Part shown: in pieces, positions 8,615 through 17,542 of the stretch
How the letters are laid out: every line of letters begins with the position of its first letter
How positions within the stretch are numbered: position 1 is the stretch's first letter
Program-made: the position numbers and the translations under genes
Source: Aurantiacibacter atlanticus
Lineage (GTDB): Bacteria; Pseudomonadota; Alphaproteobacteria; Sphingomonadales; Sphingomonadaceae
Length of the DNA stretch: 64,000 nt
Assembly (NCBI RefSeq): GCF_001077815.2
Contig: NZ_CP011310.1
Coordinates: 744,001-808,000 of the forward strand
Reading direction: 5' to 3'
Notes under the pieces: generated by a model
Seen by the model: only the letters and a program-made list of their open reading frames with translations
What the model was told of the DNA's origin: nothing
The model's database searches: none

Positions 8615-9478
8615 ATGACCACGCTGACTGTTGCCGCCCTGCAAACCGACCTTTCTCATGAGGACGAGGCCACCAATATCGCGGCCATATCCGCACTTGT
8701 GGAAGAGGCTGCGGGAAAGGGCGCGCAGGTTATCTTGCCGCCCGAGCTGTTCTCCGGCCCCTATTTTTGCCGCGAGGAGAAGGACATGTTCTTCGCGCTT
8801 GCCCGCCCTGTTGCAGAACATCCCTCAGTCATCGCCATGCAGGCGCTGGCAAAACAGCTCAACGTCGCCATTCCGACCAGCTTTTTCGAACGTGACGGAC
8901 ACCATTATTACAATACGCTCGCCATGATCGGGCCTGATGGCGCAGTGATGGGCACCTATCGCAAAAGCCACATTCCCGATGGGCCGGGCTATGAAGAAAA
9001 ATTCTATTTCCGTCCCGGCAATGATGGCTTCAAAGTGTGGGACATCTTTGGCGCGCGCATCGGCATCGGCATTTGCTGGGATCAATGGTATCCCGAAACC
9101 GCCCGTGTGCTGGCGTTAAAGGGTGCTCAGGTGCTGTTCTACCCCACTGCAATCGGCAGCGAACCCAAGGATGCGGACATGGACACAAGCCGAATGTGGC
9201 GCCGCGCCATGATAGGCCATGCCGTCTCCAATTGCATGCCCGTTGTCGCCGCCAACCGCATCGGGCACGAAGGATCGCAGGACGCGGGCAATACATTCTA
9301 TGGGCACAGCTTCATCGCTGATGAATGGGGTGATATGCTGGCGGAATTCGGCGCGCAGGAAACCGGAGTGCTGGTGGCTGAGCTGGATCTCGCTGCCGCT
9401 CGCCAACACCGCGCCAGTTGGGGCTTCTTCCGCGATCGTCGGCCGCAGTTATACGGACGCATCGCTGAAGATATATGA
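8615..9478 (+). CDS. aguB: N-carbamoylputrescine amidohydrolase (nitrilase family)
   Basis: Hydrolyses N-carbamoylputrescine to putrescine, CO2 and ammonia in the agmatine route of polyamine synthesis. The 287-residue protein has the nitrilase-family triad: Glu44 in LPPELFSG, Lys117 in YRKSHIPDGPGY and Cys154 in GIGICWDQWYPE. The Cys context and the HIPDGPGYEEKFYFRPGN stretch are specific to the AguB subgroup. The usual partner agmatine deiminase (AguA) is not adjacent. It sits 9 nt after the SIMPL lipoprotein and 13 nt before the folK-like gene. Confidence 0.92.
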   Translation: MTTLTVAALQTDLSHEDEATNIAAISALVEEAAGKGAQVILPPELFSGPYFCREEKDMFFALARPVAEHPSVIAMQALAKQLNVAIPTSFFERDGHHYYNTLAMIGPDGAVMGTYRKSHIPDGPGYEEKFYFRPGNDGFKVWDIFGARIGIGICWDQWYPETARVLALKGAQVLFYPTAIGSEPKDADMDTSRMWRRAMIGHAVSNCMPVVAANRIGHEGSQDAGNTFYGHSFIADEWGDMLAEFGAQETGVLVAELDLAAARQHRASWGFFRDRRPQLYGRIAEDI

Positions 9479-9491
9479 GCGAGGGCCCGAG

Positions 9492-9989
9492 GTGGGCAAA
9501 CATGGCTACATCATCGCACTGGGCAGCAACCAGAGGCATCCGGGCTACGGAAGGCCCCCGCAAATCCTGCGCGCTGCCGCAATTGTGATTGCTGAGCAGA
9601 TAGGCGAGGTGCGCGCTTTATCTCCGGTCATCACCAGCGCCCCTGTCGGCCCGTCACAGCGGCGCTATGCCAATGGTGCGCTTGTGCTGGAAACCGATCT
9701 GGCACCTCTGGATTTACTAGCCGGCCTCCATGTAATCGAAGCACATTTCGGAAGAAAGCGGCGCGGGCAGCCGTGGCGTTCCCGACCGCTTGATTGCGAT
9801 ATCGTGCTGTGGAGCGGCGGCATATACGCCGCGCCCGATCTGGCCATCCCACACCCGCAGTTTCGCACACGGGACTTTGTGCTCGGCCCTGCCGCCGCCA
9901 TCGCGCCTTGTTGGCGAGATCCGCTTACCGGGCTGACGATACGTCAGCTGGCATGTCGGCTGGCGAAACCACAGGGGGTGGACAGGTGA
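9492..9989 (+). CDS. folK: FolK-like 6-hydroxymethyl-dihydropterin pyrophosphokinase
   Basis: Transfers pyrophosphate from ATP to the hydroxymethyl pterin in folate synthesis. I place the start at GTG 9492, which gives 165 residues, the normal FolK size. The longer frame overlaps aguB. Motifs are YIIALGSN at the N-terminus, the signature RPLDCDIVLW (normally RxxDxDIL) near residue 104 and PHPQFRTRDFVLGPAAAIAP near residue 120. The R-S-R-P-L variant of the signature departs a little from the canonical GPRxxDxD, and the pterin-binding details cannot be verified by eye. No folB or folP lies beside it. Confidence 0.83.
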   Translation: MGKHGYIIALGSNQRHPGYGRPPQILRAAAIVIAEQIGEVRALSPVITSAPVGPSQRRYANGALVLETDLAPLDLLAGLHVIEAHFGRKRRGQPWRSRPLDCDIVLWSGGIYAAPDLAIPHPQFRTRDFVLGPAAAIAPCWRDPLTGLTIRQLACRLAKPQGVDR

Positions 9990-10090
9990 TGAATTTCCAA
10001 CAGCATGAACCTAATTATGGCGCTAACCCACCTTGACCGGTCCACGCCCTGTCCCTAGGTGATCGCGCGGACACAGTCCGCACCCAATGG

Positions 10091-10166
10091 GGGCCCTTAG
10101 CTCAGTCGGTAGAGCAACTGACTTTTAATCAGTAGGTCGCTGGTTCGAACCCAGCAGGGCTCACCA
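10091..10166 (+). tRNA. tRNA-Lys (anticodon UUU)
   Basis: A full cloverleaf can be drawn. The acceptor arms are GGGCCCT and AGGGCTC (one G-T wobble). The D stem is GCTC/GAGC. The anticodon stem is ACTGA/TCAGT around loop CTTTTAA with anticodon TTT, and the T stem is GCTGG/CCAGC around TTCGAAC. The CCA tail is encoded. No second copy of its 3' end was seen in the window, so there is no sign of an integrated element using it. Confidence 0.97.
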
Positions 10167-10231
10167 TTTTGTGCTTGGATCTGCCATGTCTTCTTGGAAC
10201 TTGCGAACGGGTGGTCGATGACCTGCTCTGA

Positions 10232-11467
10232 TCAGGGCGTTTCCGGTGGCTGGTCCTCTTCTTCCAGCACGGCGACCATCGGAGTCGTGCGCGGATGCGC
10301 GCGGAAGCTTTGCTGGTCCTCTTCTGGCACGGGCGCGCTATTCGCCATGCGCCAGAGGCTGAAGCCCAGGGCGATTAAGGCGATGGCGCCTATGGCGGCG
10401 AACAGGCCGCCGGGTCCGATCAGCATCATGCCAAGCGACCCTGTCAGCGGGCCTGCCACTGCGCCAACCGAATAGGCGAGGACAAGACCGCCGCTGGCAC
10501 CCACGCGGTGGTCATCCTCCAGATGATCATTCGTATGGGCCACACACAGAGGGTAGAGTGTAAAAGCGAAGCCTCCGAACAGCCCGCCCAGAACGATGGT
10601 TGCAGCTGAATTACCGGCCACGAGATACATGCCTGTGCTTAACGCCACCACGCCCGCAAAACAGCCCAGGATGACCTTGCGGCGATCAACTCTGTCGGAC
10701 AGCAGGCCCAGCGGCCATTGCAGCGCCACGCCGCCTGCAATCACCACGAAGGTGAACAGCGCCACCAGTGCCACATCCATGCCGGTTCGGCTGACATAGA
10801 CCGCGCCCAGCGCATAGAAAGCGCCCAGCATCGCCCCTGTCGCTACCGTGCCGACGATCCCCAGCGGGGAAGCCTGATAGAGTTTTCGGGCAGAAAAGGG
10901 AGCCAGCGGCTCCTGCTCCGGCTGATCCATGTAGGTTAGCACCACGGGCAAGGTCGCCAGCGACAGCAGGATGGCCGAAAGCATGAATGGCAATGATGGA
11001 GAATTGTCAGCCAGATTGAGAAGGAATTGCCCGCCAGCCTGCCCACTATATAAAACGACCATATAGGATGCGAGAATAGCGCTGCGGCTGGCAGGACTGG
11101 CCTTTTTGTTGAGCCAGCTTTCAAGGCATACGAACACGCCCGACATGACAAAGCCATCCACAAAGCGCAGCGCCACCCACATGGGAGCATAAAGCGTCAG
11201 CGCATAGGTGAGACTGCTGGCAGAAAACAGCGTTACGAAAGCGGCAAAAGAGCGGATATGCCCAACCCGCGCAAGCAGGCGCGGCACCCGCAGCGAACCC
11301 GCAATCAGTCCGGCGAAATAGGCAGTGGCGACGATGCCGATGGTAATGGCGCTGGCGCCATCCTGTTCAAGCCTGATGGCGATCAGCGTCGACAGGAAAC
11401 CGCTGCCGGCCATGATCATGAAAATCGCCAGCAGCAGTGAACGGACAGGCAGGACATGGGTGAGCAT
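10232..11467 (-). CDS. MFS transporter, YcaD-like
   Basis: 411-residue transporter with twelve predicted membrane segments. The N-terminal half has the motifs GSGFLSTLIAIRLEQDG, FAGLIAGSLRVPRLLARVGH (the loop 2-3 signature position) and ESWLNKK. The second half repeats the pattern with the LLSDRVDRRKVILG loop. The pattern matches YcaD/YfkF-like permeases, for which substrates are unknown. I start at 11467 because a GGGGCAGG run precedes that ATG and the upstream ATG at 11518 has none. It is convergent with the tRNA, 65 nt away. Confidence 0.82.
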   Translation of the reverse strand: MLTHVLPVRSLLLAIFMIMAGSGFLSTLIAIRLEQDGASAITIGIVATAYFAGLIAGSLRVPRLLARVGHIRSFAAFVTLFSASSLTYALTLYAPMWVALRFVDGFVMSGVFVCLESWLNKKASPASRSAILASYMVVLYSGQAGGQFLLNLADNSPSLPFMLSAILLSLATLPVVLTYMDQPEQEPLAPFSARKLYQASPLGIVGTVATGAMLGAFYALGAVYVSRTGMDVALVALFTFVVIAGGVALQWPLGLLSDRVDRRKVILGCFAGVVALSTGMYLVAGNSAATIVLGGLFGGFAFTLYPLCVAHTNDHLEDDHRVGASGGLVLAYSVGAVAGPLTGSLGMMLIGPGGLFAAIGAIALIALGFSLWRMANSAPVPEEDQQSFRAHPRTTPMVAVLEEEDQPPETP

Positions 11468-11552
11468 TCTGCCTGCCCCATGCGATATCGGCTCGCCGGT
11501 TGCAAACCCTGACTGCATGCTTTTGCCGTTGCGGCAGTTGAACTGCCCGGGC

Positions 11553-12707
11553 CTACCGCTCCTGCAAGGATTGACGCGTGGTTTTGAGGAGCGGCTTGGT
11601 GAGATATTCCCAGACCGTCTGTGATCCGGTGAGGATTTCTGCCGTTGCTGTCATGCCCGGTTGCAGATCAATCGCGCCTCCGCCTTCGCGCGGACGCATG
11701 GTGGCGGTATCGACTTCCAGATTGACGCGGTAATAGGTGTTGACCGTTCCGTCGTCGCGCTTCTCTGACAGGGTATCAGGGCTGATGAAAACGACTTCAC
11801 CATCGCCGGAACCATAAACCGCATTGTCAAAGGCATCGAAATTGACGCGCGCGCGCTGGCCGATCTGGACGAAGGCGATATCGCGTGGCGGCACCTGCGC
11901 TTCGACGATCAGGCGTTCACCCGTCGGCACGATTTGCAACACCTCGTCGCCGGGCGCCAGCACGCCGCCGACTGTGGTGAGGCGTACGTTTTTCACAATC
12001 CCGTCGGTCGGCGCCACGAGCGAGGCGGAGCGCAGACTGTCATCACGCTGGGTCAACTGCTGGCGGGCAGCGACCAGCTCTTCTTCTGTCTGGGCAAACT
12101 CTGTCTGCAAATCGCGGACATATTGCGCCTGGATGTTCGAGATGCGCCCTTGGGTTTCGACGATAGATCGCTCCATGCGGATAATCTCTGCACCCGCCAC
12201 GTCCCCTGTTTCGACCAGCGGCAGATTGAGATCGAGCTCCTGCTGCTGCAATTGAGCCATGTCGCGCAAGGCGCGCAATTCGGCCGCATGGGCAATCTGG
12301 CGACGGCGGAACAATTGGCGCTGGTTGGCGGTAAATTCAGGGAAGCCGGCAAGGCTTGCGGGAAAGTGAAGCTCCTTGTCGAACAATTCGGCATCAATGC
12401 GCGCCATCCGGCTTTGCAGCGCGGCCACGCGCGCGCGCGCCTCATTCACGCCGGCGGTAAGTTGCACAGTATCAAGCTCGACCAGCAATTGCCCCTGCCG
12501 CACCATATCGCCTTCGCGCACATTGATGGCGCTGATTGCGCCGCCTCCCTCGCTCTGCACGATCTGGACGCGGGCGAAGGGCACCACGCGACCCGGCGCG
12601 CGGGTCACCTGGTCCAGCTCGGCCCATTGCGCCCAGCCGATGAATGCCAGCAGTGTAATGGCGATGACGATGATGATCCAGTGCTCGGGCCGCAGAGCTT
12701 TCCTCAC
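11553..12707 (-). CDS. HlyD-type membrane fusion protein of a type I secretion system
   Basis: Periplasmic adaptor linking the inner-membrane ABC ATPase to TolC. The 384-residue protein has one N-terminal membrane anchor (residues 9-28) and a first half-lipoyl block around GRVVPFARVQIVQSEGGG. A long alpha-helical hairpin follows (about residues 90-215, rich in Q, E, R and L). The second lipoyl half is near SLVAPTDGIVKNVRLTTVGG, followed by a beta-barrel domain. The start ATG overlaps the end of the ABC gene by 4 nt. Last gene of a three-gene operon. Confidence 0.93.
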   Translation of the reverse strand: MRKALRPEHWIIIVIAITLLAFIGWAQWAELDQVTRAPGRVVPFARVQIVQSEGGGAISAINVREGDMVRQGQLLVELDTVQLTAGVNEARARVAALQSRMARIDAELFDKELHFPASLAGFPEFTANQRQLFRRRQIAHAAELRALRDMAQLQQQELDLNLPLVETGDVAGAEIIRMERSIVETQGRISNIQAQYVRDLQTEFAQTEEELVAARQQLTQRDDSLRSASLVAPTDGIVKNVRLTTVGGVLAPGDEVLQIVPTGERLIVEAQVPPRDIAFVQIGQRARVNFDAFDNAVYGSGDGEVVFISPDTLSEKRDDGTVNTYYRVNLEVDTATMRPREGGGAIDLQPGMTATAEILTGSQTVWEYLTKPLLKTTRQSLQER

Positions 12708-14821
12708 GATATCTTCCCGCCCGCCCTGGATGTTGTCACAGTGCCTTCAGGCGATGATCTTGCGCCACCCGGCCTGGGGGGCAAAAGCTCACGCAGCACA
12801 TCCTGCGTTGGCCCGTCGCGCACGATCTTGCCGTTCGCCATGGCGATGACGCGGGTAAAGCGCGGGAGCAATTGCAGCTTGTGTGTCACCATCACCATGA
12901 TGTTATCATCAGCCAACGCATCGTCTATCGCCTGCAGTGCGGCTGTTTCGGTGGCCTGATCAAGCGACGATGTAGGTTCGTCGAGTAGCCAGATATCGGG
13001 CCGAGCAAGCAGCAGGCGGTGAATGCCGACAAGACTTCGCTGGCCACCGGAAAGGCCACGCCCGCCTTCCTGTATCTGCAAGGCCAGCCCTTCGGATCGC
13101 GCAGCGATCATGGTGTCGAGCCTTGTGCTGCGCGCGACCTCCATGATGTCCTCATCCCCGACATCGCCGAGGCCCATTGCCAGATTGTCGCGCAGCGTGC
13201 CGTTCACCAGCCGCGCATCCTGTGCGACATAACCAATGTGGCGGCGCGCTACATCTTCGGCCACCTGCCCAAGATCCAGCCCGCCCAGCAAGACGGTGCC
13301 ATGCTGCGGTGAATAAAGACCAGAAAGCAGTTTGAGGAGCGTTGATTTGCCCGAGCCGATGCCCCCCACAACCGCGATTTTTTCACCCGGAGAAATCTGG
13401 AGAGTTTCGATTTCCGCGGCGGGCCGCTGCGTTGCGGGATAGGCGAAGACCGCATCTCTGATGGCATAAGCGCCAGAAAGCGTGTCAGGGCGCAAGGCAC
13501 CGGCACTGGTGGCCGGATCAAGCGGCAGTTTCAATATACCATCAAGCGCCTGCAAGGAACTGCGCGCATAACCCCATTGCACGATGAGATTGGGCAATTG
13601 TGCCACCAGCGGCCCGTTGATGCGTCCGGCAATAATGGAACAGGCCAGCAACGCGCCGGTGGTGATCTGGCCATTGGCTGCAAGATATGCGCCCCAGCCC
13701 ATGATTGCGACATAGGCCGCCTGTTGCAAGGTTGAAAACAGTGATGAGGCGACGGCAGATGCCCGCTTCACAGGGTCCTCGTAATGGTGAATTTCGCGGA
13801 CCAGCCTGTTCCACCGGCCCATCATGAACCAGCCGCCGCGATTGGCCTTCACCGTTTCTGTAGCATCGAGCGCTTCGACCAGCATGCCGTTTTTACGATT
13901 GCCGCTTACCTGAGCGCGATCAGTACCTTTCCTAATGATGCGTGACAGGATCATCGCGAAGATAATCGCCAGCGGCAGGCTGATGATTGGAACCAGCGCC
14001 AGCTTTCCGCCGATCATGGCGATAACCGCGATGAACAGGAGCGCGAAAGGCAGGTCCGCGAGCATGAAGAGCGATCCCGAAGACAGGACCTGCCGGATTT
14101 GTTCCTGCCCGCGCAATTGCGCTGCCATTGTGCCGATGCCGGGCGGCCGCGCATCTAGCCGGATGGCCTGTGCGCGGGCAAAAAAGAACTCGCTCACTTC
14201 GGCGTCGATATCCTGTGCTTCACGCTCGATCAGAATCGCACGCAGACTGCGCAGGCAAAGATCCAGCGTCAGCGCAAAGGCCACGCCTGCCGTCAGCACG
14301 AACAGCGTATCGAAACTGGCCAGCGGAATAACCCGGTCATAAAGCTGCATTGAATACAGCGATGTCGCCAGCGTCAGGAGATTGGCGAAGACAGTGGCGA
14401 TGCCGGCCATGATCAATGGCTGTTTGCGCCGCTTGATCGCCCGCCAGAACACAGAGATCGCCCTGTCGGCATCGCTCGACAGGGGATCGGGCAGGTCGAT
14501 CGTGAAGAAATGCAGGTCTTCATGATAGGGCAGGCTGGCGCGCTCTCCTACCAGGGCCATGCTTTCGCTGTCATCCCATTGCTGCACAACCGCCCAGCCG
14601 CTGCCAGGATCATGGGCGAGAAGCGGGAATTGGTCAGGTCGCGGGCGTCCGCTGACGCGCCGTGCCGGTTCCCAGCCAAGGGCTGCCACCATGCCGGGCA
14701 GTGCGTCTACCCCTTCGGCTAGTTCCACTTCGCGTAATTCAGCATTCCATTGTGGCGCCAGCGGTTTGCCCGTTGCACGCGCGAAATTTGCCATTGCGCG
14801 TTCAATATCGGCCCCGTTCAC
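12704..14821 (-). CDS. Type I secretion ABC transporter ATPase/permease
   Basis: 705-residue fused exporter. An N-terminal region of about 130 residues looks like the C39-like domain of the HlyB/LapB group; it has no catalytic Cys, so it should bind but not cleave substrates. The membrane domain (about 140-430) follows. The nucleotide-binding domain carries GGIGSGKST (Walker A), a Q-loop at YVAQDARLV, LSGGQ and WLLDEPTSSLD (Walker B). Such exporters move unfolded proteins with C-terminal secretion signals, often RTX adhesins, straight out of the cell. It overlaps both flanking genes by 4 nt. No RTX repeat protein is encoded in the window. Confidence 0.93.
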   Translation of the reverse strand: MNGADIERAMANFARATGKPLAPQWNAELREVELAEGVDALPGMVAALGWEPARRVSGRPRPDQFPLLAHDPGSGWAVVQQWDDSESMALVGERASLPYHEDLHFFTIDLPDPLSSDADRAISVFWRAIKRRKQPLIMAGIATVFANLLTLATSLYSMQLYDRVIPLASFDTLFVLTAGVAFALTLDLCLRSLRAILIEREAQDIDAEVSEFFFARAQAIRLDARPPGIGTMAAQLRGQEQIRQVLSSGSLFMLADLPFALLFIAVIAMIGGKLALVPIISLPLAIIFAMILSRIIRKGTDRAQVSGNRKNGMLVEALDATETVKANRGGWFMMGRWNRLVREIHHYEDPVKRASAVASSLFSTLQQAAYVAIMGWGAYLAANGQITTGALLACSIIAGRINGPLVAQLPNLIVQWGYARSSLQALDGILKLPLDPATSAGALRPDTLSGAYAIRDAVFAYPATQRPAAEIETLQISPGEKIAVVGGIGSGKSTLLKLLSGLYSPQHGTVLLGGLDLGQVAEDVARRHIGYVAQDARLVNGTLRDNLAMGLGDVGDEDIMEVARSTRLDTMIAARSEGLALQIQEGGRGLSGGQRSLVGIHRLLLARPDIWLLDEPTSSLDQATETAALQAIDDALADDNIMVMVTHKLQLLPRFTRVIAMANGKIVRDGPTQDVLRELLPPRPGGARSSPEGTVTTSRAGGKIS

Positions 14822-16188
14822 TGCAGCGCTCCCTGCGACCCGAATGGCCGCCAGCGACAGGTTAGCGCGAGAATTCGTGCCGTGCCCTGGGCGGCAGCAA
14901 CGCGTGCATCCATTTCGGAAAGGCGTGCGCTGGTTGCCTCGCGCGTGGCATTCATCACGTCAAGCCAGCTGCGCCTGCCCGCAATGAACTGGCGCCGGTA
15001 GCTTTCTATGATCTGCGCTGCGGTATCTGCTGCCATGACCCCCGCCTCGACCCGCGCCCGCGAAGCACGCACGAGGACATAATCGCGGCGCAATTGTTCG
15101 CGCAATTGCCGTTCTGCATCGCCAAATTCGGCGAGGGCGCGCTGGATGCGGGCCTTGGATGTGTCGATGGCGGTGAATTGCGAAAGCCCATTGCCCATCT
15201 GTGCTCGCAAAACGATGGCGGCGCGCGCGCCGGTAATTTCGTTCTGCGATAATTGCAGAAGAAGCTGCGGCCATAATTGGGAGCGGGCGATGTCCTTGTC
15301 CGCCTCTGCCACGTCGATCAGATCGGTAAGCGCGGCGAGACTGGGGCTGCAGGCAAGCGCCTCTGCCAACGCGAGCTCTTCAGTAGGAAGAATATCAGCC
15401 ACGCTCGACGGCGGCAATACTGGCTCTATCGCCACCCCGCCTGTCAGTTCCAGCAGGCGGACACGGGCGCTGCTGCGCCCCTCATCTGCAAGTGCGCGTT
15501 CCAGTTCGACCTGTGCGGTGCGCGATCGGCCTAGCGTAAGATCGGCGGCTGGCGAGACTTGCTGTTCGACCCGCCTGCCGATGGAGCCGAGCAACGTACC
15601 ATGTTCTTCAAGGCTCGCGTCGATGACTGCAAAACGTTCATGAGAGCGCACGAGATCGTAATATGCCTCCACCACCCGCAAAACGATATTGCGCTGCGCT
15701 TCGGTGACGCGGTCTTCGCCAGCGCGCAAAGTTGATCGGGCACGGTCGATCTGCCCGCTGATGCGCCCGCCGGTCCAGACCGGCTGTTCAAGGATGGCAT
15801 TGAGTGCCAGCCCGTCCTGATCGGCAAAGGATGATCCCTCGGTTGCGGCCAGAGCTTCTACCGAGAGGCTGGGATAGCGCAGCCAACGGGCGCCGCGATA
15901 TTCGGACCCGAGCGCCTCCGCCTCCGCCTCGGATGCATCGACTAGCGGATGCGTTGCAGCGGCAAGCGCGGCCGCAAGATCGAGCGGATCGGGGATCGCG
16001 ACAGGCGGTGGTGCACGCGCAAGCTCGGCTGCGATTGCCGGCGGTCCATAGGCCTGCGCGACGTTTACGGCCGGTTCTTGTCCACCTTTTCCCTCCTCAA
16101 CGCTATTGGCAGGTGTGATTTGCGCGGACACGCTGCTGGCGGTCAGAATCAGACAGGCATAAGGGACGGTACGAAGAAACACGCGCAT
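14818..16188 (-). CDS. TolC-family outer membrane efflux protein
   Basis: Outer-membrane channel of the type I secretion operon. I take the ATG at 16188, giving 456 residues with a signal peptide (MRVFLRTVP, hydrophobic core, SSVSA cleavage). The longer frame from 16263 adds an implausible leader. Two OEP repeats are visible. The first includes ASEAEAEALGSEYRGARWLRYPSLS, and the second starts near VDVAEADKDIARSQLWPQLLL. A helix-forming segment rich in A, R and E closes the protein. First gene of the operon, divergent from the capsule export genes across about 200 nt. Confidence 0.9.
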   Translation of the reverse strand: MRVFLRTVPYACLILTASSVSAQITPANSVEEGKGGQEPAVNVAQAYGPPAIAAELARAPPPVAIPDPLDLAAALAAATHPLVDASEAEAEALGSEYRGARWLRYPSLSVEALAATEGSSFADQDGLALNAILEQPVWTGGRISGQIDRARSTLRAGEDRVTEAQRNIVLRVVEAYYDLVRSHERFAVIDASLEEHGTLLGSIGRRVEQQVSPAADLTLGRSRTAQVELERALADEGRSSARVRLLELTGGVAIEPVLPPSSVADILPTEELALAEALACSPSLAALTDLIDVAEADKDIARSQLWPQLLLQLSQNEITGARAAIVLRAQMGNGLSQFTAIDTSKARIQRALAEFGDAERQLREQLRRDYVLVRASRARVEAGVMAADTAAQIIESYRRQFIAGRRSWLDVMNATREATSARLSEMDARVAAAQGTARILALTCRWRPFGSQGALQ

Positions 16189-16390
16189 GATAGATCGTGC
16201 TGTATAAGGGCAAGGAGCGCAAGGCCCACCGTTTTTGCTCGTAACTATCGCGTTTATTTGCAAGTTTAACCCCAGACAATGTTCAGGAAACGCTTACTAG
16301 AGCCACCTACTGCCCCTATCTCGGGGCCATACTCTTCATTTGGCGAGAACACCTCAGTAAAGTTTCGGGGCTGGATTTGATCTACGGCAC
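16189..16390. promoter_or_regulatory. Divergent promoter region between the type I secretion and capsule operons
   Basis: About 200 nt with no coding frame. It must hold the promoters of both operons. A short hairpin, GCCCC/GGGGC around TATCTC, lies at 16312-16327. No JUMPstart/ops element could be found, and no confident -35/-10 pair could be assigned. Confidence 0.45.
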
Positions 16391-17542
16391 GTGGCAACCG
16401 TCGCAAAACCCACGCGACCATTGCAGGCAGCGGGAATAGGAAGATCATTGATTAAGCGGTTAAAATCCATAAGCCCTCTGTTCGTGGGTGTCGTTCTTCT
16501 GCCTACCATCCTTGCGGCGGTATATTTTGGCGTCTTTGCTGAAGACGTTTATGTATCGGAATCGCGGATCATCGTGCGCAGCCCGAGCAAGCCCAACGCA
16601 TCGCCGCTGGGTTCAGTCATCGGCTCTAGCGCTTTGACGGGGGCCACTGAAGAAAGCGACGCGGTCAGCGAATTCCTCGAATCGCGCGACGCGCTGACAC
16701 AGATCAACGAAGATGGCTATGTGCGCGCAGCCTATGGCACGCCTGACATCTTTTTCCTCGATCGCTTCGGCGGGCTTGGCAATGATAGTTTTGAAAAGCT
16801 GTATGAATATTTCGGCGACAAGGTCGGTATCGAAGAAGGTTCAAGCATATTGGTGCTGCGCCTGCGGGTAGAAGCCTTCGAACCGGGCGAGGCGCAGGAA
16901 ATCAATGAACGGCTGTTGCAAGCTTCGGAAACGCTGGTGAACGGTCTTTCTGAAAGGGCGCGTACCGATGCCCTGCGCTTTTCCGAGCAGGAAGTTGCTT
17001 CGGCCCGCGAAGATGCGCGCTCCGCTTCGCTCGCTCTGGCGAATTTCCGCGATCAGGAGGGCGTAGTCGATCCCGAGATTCAGGCCAGCATAGGCCTGCA
17101 GATGGTTGCCCAGTTGCAGGATGAACTGATCGCCGCACGTACGCGGCTCCAGCAGATGCGCACATATACGCCGCAGGCATCGCAAATCCCGTTCCTGCAA
17201 ACACAGGTGCGTGAACTGGAGCAGGAAATTGCGGAACAGACCGCGAGCATTTCGGGCGGTCGCGGGTCCTTGTCTTCCAATACCGCGCGTTATCAGGAAT
17301 TGCTGCTGGCATCGGAACTGGCCGACCAGCAGTTGGGCATCGTCCTCGCCACCGCGCAGGAAGCCGAAGCCGATGCGCGACGCAAGCAGGCCTATGTTGA
17401 CCGCATTTCAGACCCCTCACTACCCGATTATGCGACCTATCCGCGCCGACTGCGCAGCATTATTGCAGCGTTCGTTCTGGGCCTGTTGACCTGGGGCATT
17501 CTGTCGATGTTGATCACTGGCATCAAGGAACATCGCGACTGA
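16391..17542 (+). CDS. kpsE: Capsule export inner-membrane protein, KpsE/BexC-like (PCP family)
   Basis: Polysaccharide co-polymerase-type protein that spans the periplasm in ABC-dependent capsule export. The 383 residues begin at a GTG. A first membrane segment (residues 29-51, SPLFVGVVLLPTILAA) is followed by the ESRIIVRSPS motif typical of KpsE/CtrB. A long coiled-coil periplasmic part (about 190-330) follows, then a C-terminal membrane segment (IIAAFVLGLLTWGILSML) and a short charged tail. The stop overlaps the permease start by 1 nt. No strong ribosome site precedes the GTG; a downstream start near 16448 is possible but would cost part of the cytoplasmic leader. Confidence 0.85.
   Translation: MATVAKPTRPLQAAGIGRSLIKRLKSISPLFVGVVLLPTILAAVYFGVFAEDVYVSESRIIVRSPSKPNASPLGSVIGSSALTGATEESDAVSEFLESRDALTQINEDGYVRAAYGTPDIFFLDRFGGLGNDSFEKLYEYFGDKVGIEEGSSILVLRLRVEAFEPGEAQEINERLLQASETLVNGLSERARTDALRFSEQEVASAREDARSASLALANFRDQEGVVDPEIQASIGLQMVAQLQDELIAARTRLQQMRTYTPQASQIPFLQTQVRELEQEIAEQTASISGGRGSLSSNTARYQELLLASELADQQLGIVLATAQEAEADARRKQAYVDRISDPSLPDYATYPRRLRSIIAAFVLGLLTWGILSMLITGIKEHRD

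Noticed and set aside
10091..10166. tRNA-Lys as attachment site of an island holding the secretion and capsule genes
   Set aside because: No repeat of its 3' end, integrase or excision gene was seen.
16189..16390. JUMPstart/ops element before the capsule operon
   Set aside because: No GGCGGTAG-like sequence is present.
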